Source: Mucor racemosus (taxonomy: Eukaryota; Mucoromycota; Mucoromycetes; Mucorales; Mucoraceae). From it: 64,000 nucleotides of DNA. Below are positions 1-11,056 of the stretch, piece after piece. The notes beneath the pieces were generated by a model. The model did not search any database, was not told the origin of the DNA, and saw only the letters and a list, made by a program, of their open reading frames with translations. Position numbers and translations under genes: made by a program. The stretch lies in assembly GCA_027405735.1 (NCBI GenBank), contig JAPEHQ010000007.1, positions 310,001 to 374,000 on the forward strand, given 5' to 3'. Each line of letters starts with the position of its first letter. The first letter of the stretch is position 1.

Positions 1-7
1 TCCTTAA

Positions 8-560
8 TTGATGAACCCGGAAAGACAACTTGAAAATTACACTTGGCTCAAATCTGTCAATTTTATATTAAAAAACAAGCTTCATTCTGACAAGCACAGA
101 AACTTCATCAAGTTTTACAACGAACAATTTTCAAACAAATCAATCAAGTATACGGACTACGCTAGAGTTAAATATATCAACAATCGTAAACATTCGTTGC
201 AAATTGACAACAACAAACTCATTGCAACTGTGAATCATCTATATTCTTCTTATCAGCAACACAATTTAACATGGGCAAAAACATTGATCCTGAAGCTTTT
301 TCAAAGGCTGATACCTTATCTCTTCTACAATCCTTACTATTAAATCAACAAAATAGTCGTCCATCCACTCCTGCTATTATCAAAATTGCTGAACCGAAAG
401 CAACTGATCACTTTGTTTGAAACTTGAAATCGGCATTGTTTGCCAAGGTTCCTGGTGCTTATCCCGCTTCCTTAATAGATGCAACATTTAAGGCAGCCTT
501 TGATGATGAAGAAATTTGTTTCCTCTCACCTGATGTTCCTCCTGTAAAGTATGTACACAT
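8..560 (+). pseudogene. Broken coding-like fragment of unknown family
   Basis: Two overlapping frames look partly coding. The first runs from an ATG at 8 to about 343 and is Lys/Asn/Tyr-rich with no motif I recognise. The second starts at an ATG at 271, is interrupted by TGA at 418, and stays open to about 560, where the peptide ends in a Pro-rich stretch (SPDVPPVK). The last part is repeated near 17480, so this is probably the tail of a degenerate mobile element rather than a host gene. Function unknown; the left edge is cut by the window. Confidence 0.3.
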
Positions 561-720
561 TTATCCACTATATTGATCTCCATTTTATCTAATTCTTATT
601 TAAAGTAAAGGTAGTATGAATAGACACTAAACTACTAAATGGTACAGTATATACTGATTCATACTAATGCATAAACGTTCTACTGAGCTTCGATCCTAAC
701 AGCTTATAGTTAAGGGCAAA
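541..720. repeat. Unoccupied paralogue of the transposon target site
   Basis: Positions 541-604 match 17474-17547 closely. Positions 605 to about 650 match the sequence starting at 19760 at roughly three bases in four. In the second place the two halves are separated by the 2.2-kb chromodomain transposon, so this copy serves as an empty site with the junction at AAA (602-604). Confidence 0.65.
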
Positions 721-2674
721 TCAACATAACAATGTGGATCTAGATTTAGTTATAATAATATAAATAAACGCAATTTGAATGTGCCGTGTTACTAATGTAA
801 ATAGATTGATCTGACATGGAATGTTAGAAAGATATAATTGATCCCATACTGATCTAACGGATAAATGTAATATAGAGTTTGTATATAAATAGGGCAAATT
901 ATTGATATTAAATAAAGATGATCTTCAGTTTCTGTGTGTGATTTAATTTAGCAAGTTTCTTTATTAAATTATACATTTTTCTCGCTACAATATTTATTCT
1001 AAATCTTATACATTTCATATAATAGCTATAATGTTTAGAGCAACAATGGTTTTTATTCGAGCATAAACTTAAATAACACTTACTGCTTAAATTTATATGC
1101 AAGCCAAATCTAAGGCTATAAATGTTACTTTATCACGCATATAATTTAAACAAATAAACTTTCTTTGAACGTACTATTTTAGTTTATGATTGTCAGCTGT
1201 AAAAAAATTTGTTTTCAACAAGCATAGCTACAATCAAAACTATGGCTATTAGGGAAGATATTATATTATTTTTTTTCTGGAGCATTTTGTAAGATTGTAG
1301 CCAGCTCTAGCTTTTTATTGAGTAGATATAAATATCATTGCCTTCGATTTGATCTGGTAATCAAGAAATACGCCCAACAATACAGTAATAAATAATGATG
1401 TCTGATCTTAGAATGTGGTTAAATCAAAAGATGAGTCTCTCATATACCGACTGCTACCTATTATAAAAAGTATTAGCTCATTATGTTAGCATATGCATCC
1501 AGATAAAAGAAAAGAATACCAGCTTGATACTGTAGTCTTATATGCATTATCAAACGGCAAATATATCCTTGGAATATGAAAACAAAAAGGGAGAAACAAC
1601 ATTACAGATAGAAAAGGATTTTTCAGGAATTACATTATTTAGCGCCGCAATTAAAATCCTGCAAAGTTACACATTTTAGCCAATGTAAAAGCAGCATTAC
1701 AGCGCATGTACCATAAACTAAACAAAGCAGGAAATATTTGCTACCATAAAAACATACATTTTCCTACTAAAAAAACCGTCTGTCATGTCATACATTCATT
1801 AAAAAATTGAAAAAGCGAGCCCGTAGAGCGACGCCGTAATTGAGCATAGCAAGGTTGAACGGTTAAATCTCTTATCCTATCGTATATCTAAGTTTTGAAT
1901 AAAAAAGCGTGTGTTTTTTTTACTTTTCTTATATTTAACCACGTACGGTCTAAAAATTCAGACTTTGTAGCGGACATTTTCGGGGCCTCATTTTATCCTT
2001 ACCAACACTCGTGATTTTGATCAAAAAACAGAAAAATCAAATTTTGATACCAAAATCGACGTTTAAATATACTACATTGTGAGAGAAAATTGTAGCCATA
2101 GCTAATACACATTTTATAAAAGCTTAATATTAAATGTTAAGTAATGAGAATTTGTACTTTTGTCCCAAAAACGGTTTTTTGGTTAAGGGGTTTTCATGTT
2201 ATATTTTGCAATAAAAATGTTTATTATTTTTTATTGAGCAAATAGAGCGCTAAATTCTGCATATGTGTATATTTTTTGCTTTTATAATTGGTAGTATAAT
2301 TAACTCTAGATTTGCAAAACCAGAAAAAAAAAATTAAAAAATGTCAAAATTGATGATCTGGACAAAAATAATTTTCTAAATTAATATTCCGCTAATAGGC
2401 TTAGTAAGTCTTAAAAATAAGAGATTTTATAATACTGGGGAAATTTTTCAAGAATTTAAGATGATGTACCCATTTGATTCAAGCTTATTACTGTAAATCT
2501 TTATACAAGTTAATATTGTACGGTAGTTTATTTGATAATAATATAGTCTTACTTTATAATTATTGCGCTAGAGATGATTTAAATTAAGTTTTAGCCTTAC
2601 CTCTCCAATTTCATAAACATAAACATGGCCATCATCGATGGAACCTATTACCGCCTTTTTACCCTCTTTGTCCC

Positions 2675-3157
2675 TGAAGTGAACTAAGCTAGATTCCCAT
2701 CATAAAATACCTAAATTAAATGTCATCTCATTTGAAACCATGCTATCAAAGATAAGACTATATAGTAAATAGACAATTGCATAAAGATAGCAAGGGTATA
2801 ATACTCAAATAAGAGATGCTAAAATACTAAAGTAATGTGGGATATCCTAAATAAAAGATACAAAAAGTACATGCTTATCAAGTAGAACAAGTAAGGGCTG
2901 TTCTGAAAGCATGATTGACAAATTATATTTAAAACACCGTTCTTGATCCACCAAATCAATAACCAAACAACCCAACATTTATACTCAAAATTAATGGAAT
3001 CGTTGACAATTGCAATGCAATTGCAAGATAGTAAATAATCACTAAATAATATAAATAGAGACGTAGAATAACCATTTTATTGCACATTATCCATATTTTA
3101 ATAAAGAAGGATTTTAACAGTATTCTTAATCGCTTTTTACACCCATATTTTACTGCA
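2675..3157. mobile_element. Solo LTR, family A
   Basis: Starts TGAAGTGAAC and ends TTTTACTGCA, 483 bp, flanked by the direct repeat GTCCC (2670-2674 and 3158-3162). It interrupts the dynein-like exon of DIC copy 1 within the codons for WDKEG. A second copy with a different target duplication lies at 45333-45819. Confidence 0.92.
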
Positions 3158-3184
3158 GTCCCAAGCCAATTTATTTAATGCGTT

Positions 3185-3404
3185 TGTTATGTCAATACTC
3201 ATCCTATGTCTCACATCCAAGGTCACAGTCTATAATTAGTGTTGCAGTAAATCAATGTGGATCATTGACTTACATCATATTCTTAGATAGTAAAACCCTA
3301 GTAATAGTTATAATTAATGTATATAAATACATCCAAAGGATGTATTGTTAATAAAAGTGTAATATTCTGGCAAGATTATTTATATAGACTCTTTTGACAT
3401 TTCA
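3185..3404. mobile_element. Solo LTR, family C
   Basis: Starts TGTTATGTCAATACTC and ends TTTTGACATTTCA, 220 bp, flanked by GCGTT (3180-3184 and 3405-3409). Inserted in the dynein-like exon only 22 bp from the end of the family A target duplication. An inverted second copy of the same length lies at 5159-5378. Confidence 0.92.
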
Positions 3405-3505
3405 GCGTTACCAGAGCCAACTTAAGTACTTACAAATGGTTCCTCAGTATTTGCATTCAAATTATATGAATTAAACTGACTGATTCTATCTTCCATCTAC
3501 AGTAG

Positions 3506-3770
3506 TAATTTATCGAGACTTTGTAAATTAAAATCAACGTAAAAAGTACCGTTTATTAGAATGAATTAGATATGGGTTTATATAGTTATTGGAATTGTGT
3601 GATAAGATCTAATGGACAGGGATCCATTAGATGTGGCAATAGATATTATTATAACATGTTATGTTTCAGTATTAGTTCTTGGGTGACAGAAACCAGTTAC
3701 TGGATAGATAAGATCTGTTAGATCTGTCGGAACTCTTCTATATATCGAATGTTGTAATTCTGATAGATCA
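3506..3770 (-). mobile_element. Solo LTR, family E
   Basis: In minus orientation it starts TGATCTATCAGAATTAC and ends CGATAAATTA, flanked by AGTAG (3501-3505 and 3771-3775). It splits the outer part of the dynein-like region in DIC copy 1. The copy at 17075-17384 is in the opposite orientation and about 45 bp longer. Confidence 0.88.
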
Positions 3771-4227
3771 AGTAGTATCAAACGTATCATCAGCCCGCCT
3801 TATGATAAATGTCAATCTAAAATTAGAAGCATCCCACTGTCATTGTTAGAAGCTACAAAAAATTTGATTTTTAATAATACAGCAATTAAATAAAAAACAA
3901 GATGATACTAATCGCATATGGTGAGTATTCAACATCTAGTTGAGTTTAATAAAGAATGCTTTTGAACCCTTTTGAAAATCCTGAAGAAAACACAACACCT
4001 TGGTCTTGTAATTTCTATCCATCAAAATGTCGCAATTTTCACCACACAATGAATGCACCTTTTATCAATCTTAACCTCGTTTTACATTGAGTATCAGTTT
4101 TTTACCAGTTGTATTTTCTCTAATTCATTGATATTCGGTCATATTGAACGATAGTGTATTATCAAATAATTACAATTTACTAGTATACTGTTGGTAGTTT
4201 TTTGTTATTACTTTAAATACTTGATCC

Positions 4228-4253
4228 TATTATTATTATTATTATTATTATTA
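4228..4253. repeat. ATT trinucleotide microsatellite
   Basis: Uninterrupted TAT/ATT triplets. The surrounding 4080-4800 holds no gene or repeat that I could identify. Confidence 0.9.
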
Positions 4254-4800
4254 CCATTGATTATAATTGTCAAACTGATTGATTCATACAGTATATCATA
4301 TTACTATTTTGCATTGGTAGAGGTTATACTGTACAATTGATATCTGCATTTAACACTGATGGATTGGAAAGTTGGTGTCTGTGTTTAGTTTGATGAATAA
4401 AGCGTAGTACTTTGGTTTTCCAGTATAATATATAATTCTAGGTGTTTCTACTCCTAAAAACTGAATTTCCAAATGCAACTGTATCTGTTGAATTTCACTT
4501 GAGTTTCTTCTGTGCGCTGTAGCTCATGTCATACTAACTCCCATCTTGGCAAATATTGCTTTACATTCATTTATATTCACTTTTTGTGTTATATAGCTAA
4601 ATATTAATGTACTAACATTGGGTTTTGTTTATATCTCCATCAACAAGTGGCATTTTTTTCAGATGATGTCTACTACCAATTTCTGAAAAGCTCTACTGTC
4701 ATAAGAAAAATTTGCCTTAATTTGTTGCATTTCCCAAAATAGTAAAAAACTGACAAATACATGTTCACATGTATGGGGATTAAAATTGTAGTCCAAAGGA

Positions 4801-4875
4801 GAGTGACAAGCTTAATGGGCAGCGCATGCACTACAAATTGAGTGCGACACACATATTCGTGAGTTCAAACCCGGC
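4801..4875 (+). repeat. tRNA-like sequence, possible SINE head
   Basis: AAGCTTAATGGGCAGCGC resembles a pol III A box with D-arm. GCACT...AGTGC can form an anticodon-like stem, and GAGTTCAAACCC resembles a B box with T-loop. The loop lacks the invariant T before the anticodon and the acceptor stem is poor, so it is not a functional tRNA. The sequence after it, from about 4949, is a repeat (segment X). Confidence 0.4.
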
Positions 4876-4948
4876 AAAGAGGAAGCCCCTTGGTATTAGG
4901 ATATGAATTTCAAAAGAGAATCTCCAATAACCTTACTTTTTATTAAAT

Positions 4949-5484
4949 ATGATCCTCTTTTTTTTCTTAGTAAGTTTTGCGTATGTCTAGCAAATTTTTT
5001 CCTTTTTCATTAATGCATATGATATGCATACTAGTAAATGTGGTTGGCAAAACCCGGCTCGACACCAATACTACCAGCATTCATGGGTCGTTGTACGTTC
5101 AGCCAGTTTGAGTAACAAGTTGTTGGTTACCTGCTACTTGCACCTACTAAGATCAGCATAAAATGTTAAAAGAGTTTGTATAAATAATCTTGCCAGAATA
5201 TTACACTTTTATTAACAATACATCCAAAGGATGTATTTATATACATTAAATATAACTATTACTAGGGTTTTACTATCTAAGAATATGATTTAAGTCAATG
5301 ATCCGCATTGATTTACTGTAACATTAATTATAGAATGTGACCTCGGATGTAAGACCTAGGATGAGTATTGACATAAGACAGCAAGCCCATCAGTTTTTCT
5401 CAACGAATATGAATCCAAATGACCTCCTGTTGCAATGGCAGGTACTTCTAGCGCTAATCCGCATAATTGCAAAAGGCTTAACCT
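4949..5484. repeat. Segment X, copy 1 (with LTR-C inside)
   Basis: After removing inserted LTRs, this stretch matches 51131-51720, including the motif ACTAGTAAATGTGGTTGGCA and TTCTCAACGAATATGAAT. In both places it is followed by an LTR-B and then by a DIC repeat, so the two loci share one duplicated composite structure. Confidence 0.7.
5159..5378 (-). mobile_element. Solo LTR, family C (inverted copy)
   Basis: 220 bp, the reverse complement of the copy at 3185-3404, flanked by CAGCA (5154-5158 and 5379-5383). The empty target is visible in segment X copy 2 near 51605-51620. Its terminal TG and CA dinucleotides are mutated, so it is older or more decayed than the copy at 3185. Confidence 0.88.
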
Positions 5485-6016
5485 TATCGTATATTCTCAT
5501 GTTTGATGAATAATACTTAAAAAAGAATACAATTAAAAGAGAATGAGTAATGAATCAGTTCTTCCACTGTATAATAAAAACAAGATATTATTTATTTAGA
5601 TATAAAAGTATGACCTTTTGTATTGATGTGACATTGAGATCCTGAGGTGTAATTTAAGGCACTATTGAGCCAGCAGATCTATTTGATAGTAATCTATGGA
5701 TTGAAACAAATTAATCATAATTTAACCGTTCTTACAGAGCTTGTGAGTTGCCTTGTTGTTTCAATGCTGCACTAAATGTGCTTGGATGTTGATTTGATAG
5801 CTAATTTATCAATTAACCGCTGGGATAAAATAATATGGTGTCATAATTATGGCCCAAGCGGTTTTGGTAATTACTGGATTAAACTTCAGGTACGCTAGGA
5901 GCTTCTTATATCCGATATCAAGACTTTGCACTTCAGTACATATTGTAGTCAGTAAATTGTAAGATGTATAAATACTGTAGAAGGTGATAACGTGTGATAC
6001 TAGGTGGCCTACAACA
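5485..6016 (-). mobile_element. Solo LTR, family B (copy 1)
   Basis: Same roughly 530-bp sequence as 20673-21201, with plus-strand start TATCGTATATT (mutated TG) and end CTACAACA. Flanks AACCT and ACCCC are only an approximate duplication. It forms the junction between segment X and DIC copy 2, as at 51721-52253. Sense direction is inferred from the gag remnant at 49027-50516. Confidence 0.8.
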
Positions 6017-7461
6017 ACCCCGCTAAATTGTACATTTCAGCCAACGTAACAGCAGCATTACAGCACACGAACCATAAATTAAATAAAATAGGCAATATCT
6101 GCTGCTGTTATGATAGAAACATACATTTTCCTACTAAAAAAACCGTCTGTCATGTCATACATTCATTAAAAAATTGAAAAAGCGAGCCCGTAGAGCGACG
6201 CCGTAATTGAGCATAGCAAGATTGAACGGTTAAATCTCTTATCCTATCGTATATCTAAGTTTTGAATAAAAAAGCGTGTGTTTTTTTTACTTTTCTTATA
6301 TTTAACCATGTACGGTCTGAAAATTCAGTTTTTGTAGCGGACATTTTCGGGGCCTCATTTTATCCTTACCAACACTCGTGATTTTGATCAAAAAACAGAA
6401 AAATCAAATTTTGAAACCAAAATCAGCGCTTAAATATACTACAATGTGAGAGAAAACTGTAGCCATAGCTAATACACATTTTATAAAAGCTTAATATTAA
6501 ATGTTAAGTAATGAAAATTTGTACTTTTGTCCCAAAAACGGTTTTCTGGTTAAGGGATTTTCATATTATATTTTGCAATAAAAATGTTTATTATTTTTTA
6601 TTGAGCAAATAGAGCGCTAAATTCTGCATATGTATATATTTTTTGCTTTTATAATTGGTAGTATAATTAACTCTAGATTTGCAAAACCAGAAAAAAAAAT
6701 TAAAAAATGTCAAAATTGATGATCTGGACAAAAATAATTTTCTAAATTAATATTCCGCTAATAGGCTTAGTAAGTCTTAAAAATAAGAGATTTTATAATA
6801 CTGGGGACCTTTTTCAAAAATTTACATTGATGTACCCACTTGATTCAAGCTTATTACTGTAAATCTTTATACAAGTTAATATTGTACGGTAGTTTATTTG
6901 ATAATAATATAGTCTTACTTTATAATTATTGCGCTAGAGATGATTTAAATTAAGTTTTAGCCTTACCTCTCCAATATCATAAATATAAACATGGCCCTCA
7001 CTGAAACCTATTGCCGTCTTTTTATCCTCTTTGTCCCAAGCCAATTTATTTAATGCGTTACCAGAACCAACTTAAGTACTTACAAATGGTTCCTCAGTAT
7101 TTACATTCAAATCATATGAATTAAACTGACTGATTCTATCTTCCATCTACAGTAGTATCAAACGTATCATCAGCCCGCCTTATGATAATAAATGTCAATC
7201 TAAAATCAGAAACATCCCATTATTATTCTTATAGGCTATAAAAAGCTTGATTTTTAATAATACAACAATTAAATAAAAAAAAAATGGTACTAATCGCATA
7301 TGGTAAGTATTTAACATCTAAGTAAGTTTGACGAAGTTTGCCTTTAAATCCTTTTGGAAATCCTGAGGGAAACACAACATCTTGGTCCTGTAATTTCTAT
7401 CCATCAAAATGTTGCGATTTTTACTACACAATGAATGTATCTTTTATCAATTTTTACCTCG
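6017..7461. repeat. DIC repeat, copy 2
   Basis: Begins abruptly at ACCCCGCTAAATTG directly after LTR-B and runs to the same right boundary as copy 1 (ACCTCG). The left third of the unit is absent. Strong similarity to copy 1 throughout, with only small differences. Confidence 0.82.
6967..7152 (-). pseudogene. Captured dynein intermediate chain exon fragment, copy 2
   Basis: The minus strand carries the same NTEEPF / stop / ALNKLAWDKE fragment as copy 1. It is uninterrupted by LTRs here but has a short deletion in the segment that reads SIDDGH in copy 1. It shows what copy 1 looked like before the three LTR insertions. Confidence 0.7.
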
Positions 7462-7758
7462 AATATATTGTGATATCAAATAAAAACACATAAGGATGTA
7501 TCAATTTTTTACGTTTGATTAATAAAAATAACCAGTCATTTACCTAATCTTTATAGATTTAGATATAATGTACAGTTACTCAATGAAAATCTTAGCTATA
7601 ATTAGGCAAATTAAAATTAACAAGCAAGAGGTTGCAAATAAAAGCTATAAAAAACATTTAACACACATTATGTGTTCAGAAGAAAAAGGTTTTAAAATGG
7701 CTGATCAACTTTCCAAATGTTATATAAAATAAAAAGCCATTAAATAAAATGCGCACAT

Positions 7759-8030
7759 GTAATAGTCTGTGATCTTGAATAAATATTATGGCCAAAATGA
7801 TATGCTGATGATATGGTTTTTAATATTAGAGGTCGGTGAACATTGATTGTAGGAAGGTTGGTATCCTTATTTGTAAATTAGATATTTATTGAGGGAAATA
7901 AATAAAGGTGTAAAGAGAAAGAAGGACAGATAATTCTACAAGAAATGATAGAAAGATTTCTTTGTAGTAGTTAAACAATATCTAGTATATAATACAGAAA
8001 CAAAATATACTTTAATTTCTTTTATATAAA
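7759..8030. mobile_element. Degenerate family D LTR
   Basis: Starts TGTAATAGTCTGTGATC and shares GTAAATTAGATATTTATT and ACAGATAA...CTACAAG with the intact family D copies at 51157-51435 and 53211-53489. The far end is too decayed to fix and no target duplication is visible. Confidence 0.5.
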
Positions 8031-8589
8031 GCTAAAGAATCACACTCCATAATTTTTATGCGATTGCTTTCCTTTCTGGCCAACCAAAAAAATAAAATAA
8101 AATTATAACTTGTTCTGTTATACATACATTTTATAGTTTACCACCTATTTTGACTTGCTGTAGTATTTGCTGAAGAAGTTATGCTCATAGTTAAAAGGAG
8201 TTTTGATATTAAATTTGGATTCTCAATAATAAAAAAATCAATTTTCATAGTCTTCAATCATTAAATTCGGAGCATGCCCGACTTTTTAAAACCAATCTTG
8301 TGTGAATAACATTTTTCAGAAGATATGATAGATGTCGGTTTTCGAGGATATTAAACAGCCAATTTTGAAGCCAATTCCATTTCTAACTCATATTGAAATG
8401 TAATTTTTATAAATAGTTTTTTAAACCAAAACCTAGAAGCTCCAGGTTCTTTTTTTTATCATTAGTTTTCTAGTAATAAAGTCTACGTTCTCCATCTTGG
8501 TAAATGTTACTAGTCTTTATTATTATTCTTCCTATAAATACGATTGTATGTATTCATAACTCTCAATAGACACTGCTAAATGCATATAA

Positions 8590-9330
8590 ATTAATCGCAT
8601 CATGCTACCTGGTCCTAAATTCATTTTATATCTCACAAAGGACTCAAACGCAAGCAAATTTCACTGTTTTTTTCTTAAAAACTGGATCTCACTTTTCATT
8701 CCCCCTCAATTTTTTTTACTGAATAACACCAAGAAAAAGATATATGACAATGTACCTGATTTGTACAACTTTAATTCAAAAACGAGTATCCGGAAGTATC
8801 CTATTTTTTGCAGTTGATATACCTTTTTCAGTGCCAATATTTCAGATTTTTAGACGTATTTCACTGCTAAAAATTAAAAACTTTGAGCCTTCATATCTCT
8901 GCAAAAAATTAAAATGCCTTGACACTTCTAATAACAAAACTTACTTGTTTTGATGCACTCTATACCATATTTCAGTTGAAAAATTCTGACCACTTTTATT
9001 TATTTATTCATTTTTTTGATATTTTTGTAGTAGAGTTCAAAATATTCGTTAATTAAGCAACGCATTTTTTTTTTTTTTTTTACATTTTTGCCATCAAGCT
9101 CGTTGACTTCTCTCGGACCCAATTTAGTTTTGTTTTCAAAATACTGATTTCTCTACGAAAAATGTAACTAGAAGGTTCAAAAATGGCTAGATCGATAGAT
9201 AATTTTGCTGCACATAACTTCTATTACCTATATTTGAAATATACTTATAAAAAGTGGTATACATCTTCAAAAAGCCTTCAAAATTTCAATTGCATTTTAG
9301 GTAAAATTTAATGTAAAACACTTATCTGAA
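8590..9330. repeat. Dispersed repeat R4, copy 1
   Basis: Shares blocks such as TTTCACTGCTAAAAATTA and TTTTTGTAGTAGA with 16150-17460, 42340-43070 and (inverted) 58128-58700. Copies are well diverged. The overlapping short open frames here (8602-8953) are not conserved as protein and I treat them as chance. Ends are not defined. Confidence 0.6.
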
Positions 9331-11056
9331 TTTTATTTTTTAGATAGACGCAAAGTTCAAAGCTCTACGAGAAACATTTAATCTGCTAGTTCGACTTACT
9401 TTGCAGTTTACGATCTATTAAACAATGTTTTTTTAATCATTTTTGATAATTTTTTCCATCATCAAATCAATTTCGAAACCTCGTTACTATAGGTTCTAAG
9501 CTGTGATATGAACTATTTATTCTGATTATCTCGACAAAAAATCAATATTTTTTAATCTATCAGAATTAAGAATCACTGAATTATTAATTCAGAACATCTG
9601 TCAAACCATGATGTTTAATAAGCAAATCAAACAAGAATATATTCCATGCATCTATCATCATGCTCCTATTGAACCATAGAAGCATAATTCCAGTATATCC
9701 ACATAATATCCATATGTTCATTCTAATCATATTATTATCTAAATTTAATACATTCATCCAATTAGTATATAAAACCTCTCTATAAGCTCATAATATAACG
9801 GTATTTTTTCATTTAATTAATTTTATATGTCTACCTTTCCATAAATCATTTTTCGCTAAAACGAAAAATGCAGAATAACTTTCAATTGGATCTCTCTTCT
9901 TGTGAATACAAAAAATTAATATCTCTAATCAATGGGTCGAATTTCCACACTTAATTTTATAGGTATTAAGGAACGCTTCAAAACAACTAGTTTTTTTTTA
10001 TTAGAAGGTCTTGTTATATCTTAATTCTTTGCCAAGATGTTAAGGCTCAACGATTTGACTTTTAAGCAATGAAAACGGAAAGTCAGATATTTAAACGATT
10101 TGGTTAAGCAAATAGCAAACACTACATAAAAACAACAAAACATGGTATAAAATTGACACGTCTCTGATACACTCACATAATTTCATTTTTTGTAATTCAT
10201 TAGAAAAATAACCATATTCAAAAACAAAAAGGCCGTAAATTTCATCCTTTTGCGAGATGCAAACCCACTTTTTAATAAGGGTGCTTTAAATTTACCAATT
10301 TATATACATTCAGTATTGTCCAAGGTATATTTTTAAACTTACTTTGGGTGGTGTTATACATAGAAAAGGTGGATTACCCTCCATTTGAAATCTGTTAATT
10401 TTTATATCACAAATCAACTTTTTTTGAAAGGGAACTGGTTAGTTGGCGGATGATTGCTACGCTGAAGTACAAAATTTGCATATTTCTACAAAATTCAATA
10501 AAACATATTTAAAATTGAATAGTTTGGTACCAGAAACCTTTTTTATGATTGAAGTTTGGCTAATTAATCAAACTTTGCTTTCTTTTTACATTTTCAAGAA
10601 AGGGTAATATTGAGTGAGTTCGATTTTTGTGATGTTAAGTCATAATATCATATAGTTATACTCATTTGTAGCATTATGAAAGCTTTTGTATAAAGTGTAA
10701 CTCGTTGAGGCACAATTTATGATGTATTTTTAAAGTCGTTTTTTTTTATATACAAGTACAGAGTTTATAAGCTTGAATATAAAAGAAGATTCATTAGATA
10801 TATTTTGACAAAAATTACTGCTTTCATATGATAACCTGACGTAAACTATTATTAAGTAAAAGCCCTCGATAGATATCAAGTAAAAGGACAATGCTATTTG
10901 CCTTGGCATCTTGTTTAAATTGTTCTGCTGTAATTTACATGAATGCAACGTGACTATAAAGGAGATAATTTCTTCTTTGGACTTTAAGCAGAGCACTCTA
11001 GTTTTTATTCTGTAAATAAAGATTTTGATTACTCTTTTCAAGCAAACTTAATCAAT
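9331..11056. other. AT-rich intergenic stretch, no gene seen
   Basis: No convincing coding frame on either strand. The minus-strand frame at 10730-11041 has low-complexity composition, no homologue I recognise and no splice context. A T-run lies at 9066-9083. No repeat partner was noticed in this window. Confidence 0.6.

Larger units (their letters stand above)
2601..3496 (-). pseudogene. Captured dynein intermediate chain exon fragment, copy 1
   Basis: Read on the minus strand and skipping the LTR insertions, the fragment encodes a stretch with the motifs NLNANTEEPF, then a stop, then GNALNKLAWDKEGKK, then GHVYVYEIGE before a GT donor-like site. This is the order found in the last WD40 repeat of cytoplasmic dynein intermediate chains, which has NTEEP, then ALN..W...GK, then a YDVGE-like end. 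The TAA is in the same place in all seven copies. It is a non-functional fragment. Confidence 0.75.
1023..4079. repeat. DIC repeat, copy 1 (fullest copy, carrying three solo LTRs)
   Basis: This is the most complete of seven related copies. The left boundary, at the motif AGCTATAATGTTTA, is shared with copies 3 and 5. The right boundary near AACCTCG is shared with copy 2. The interior is highly conserved between copies, for example around 1660-2620 including TTTTGTAGCGGACATTTTCG. No transposase frame is visible, so it is probably non-autonomous, and its class is unresolved because no convincing terminal inverted repeat or LTR could be seen. LTRs at 2675-3157, 3185-3404 and 3506-3770 interrupt it. 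Confidence 0.8.

Noticed and set aside
1023..4079. DIC repeat as a Helitron
   Set aside because: Exon capture fits, but I could not find a TC start, a CTRR end with hairpin, or A/T insertion sites; class left open.
4801..4875. Functional tRNA gene
   Set aside because: A- and B-box-like blocks are present, but the anticodon loop and acceptor stem do not fit a working tRNA.
8602..8953. Two overlapping plus-strand frames
   Set aside because: They lie over repeat R4, and the other R4 copies do not keep these frames.
10730..11041. 103-codon minus-strand open frame
   Set aside because: Composition is ordinary AT-rich noise, no motif, no splice context, and it lies directly upstream of the FRA10AC1-like gene on the other strand.
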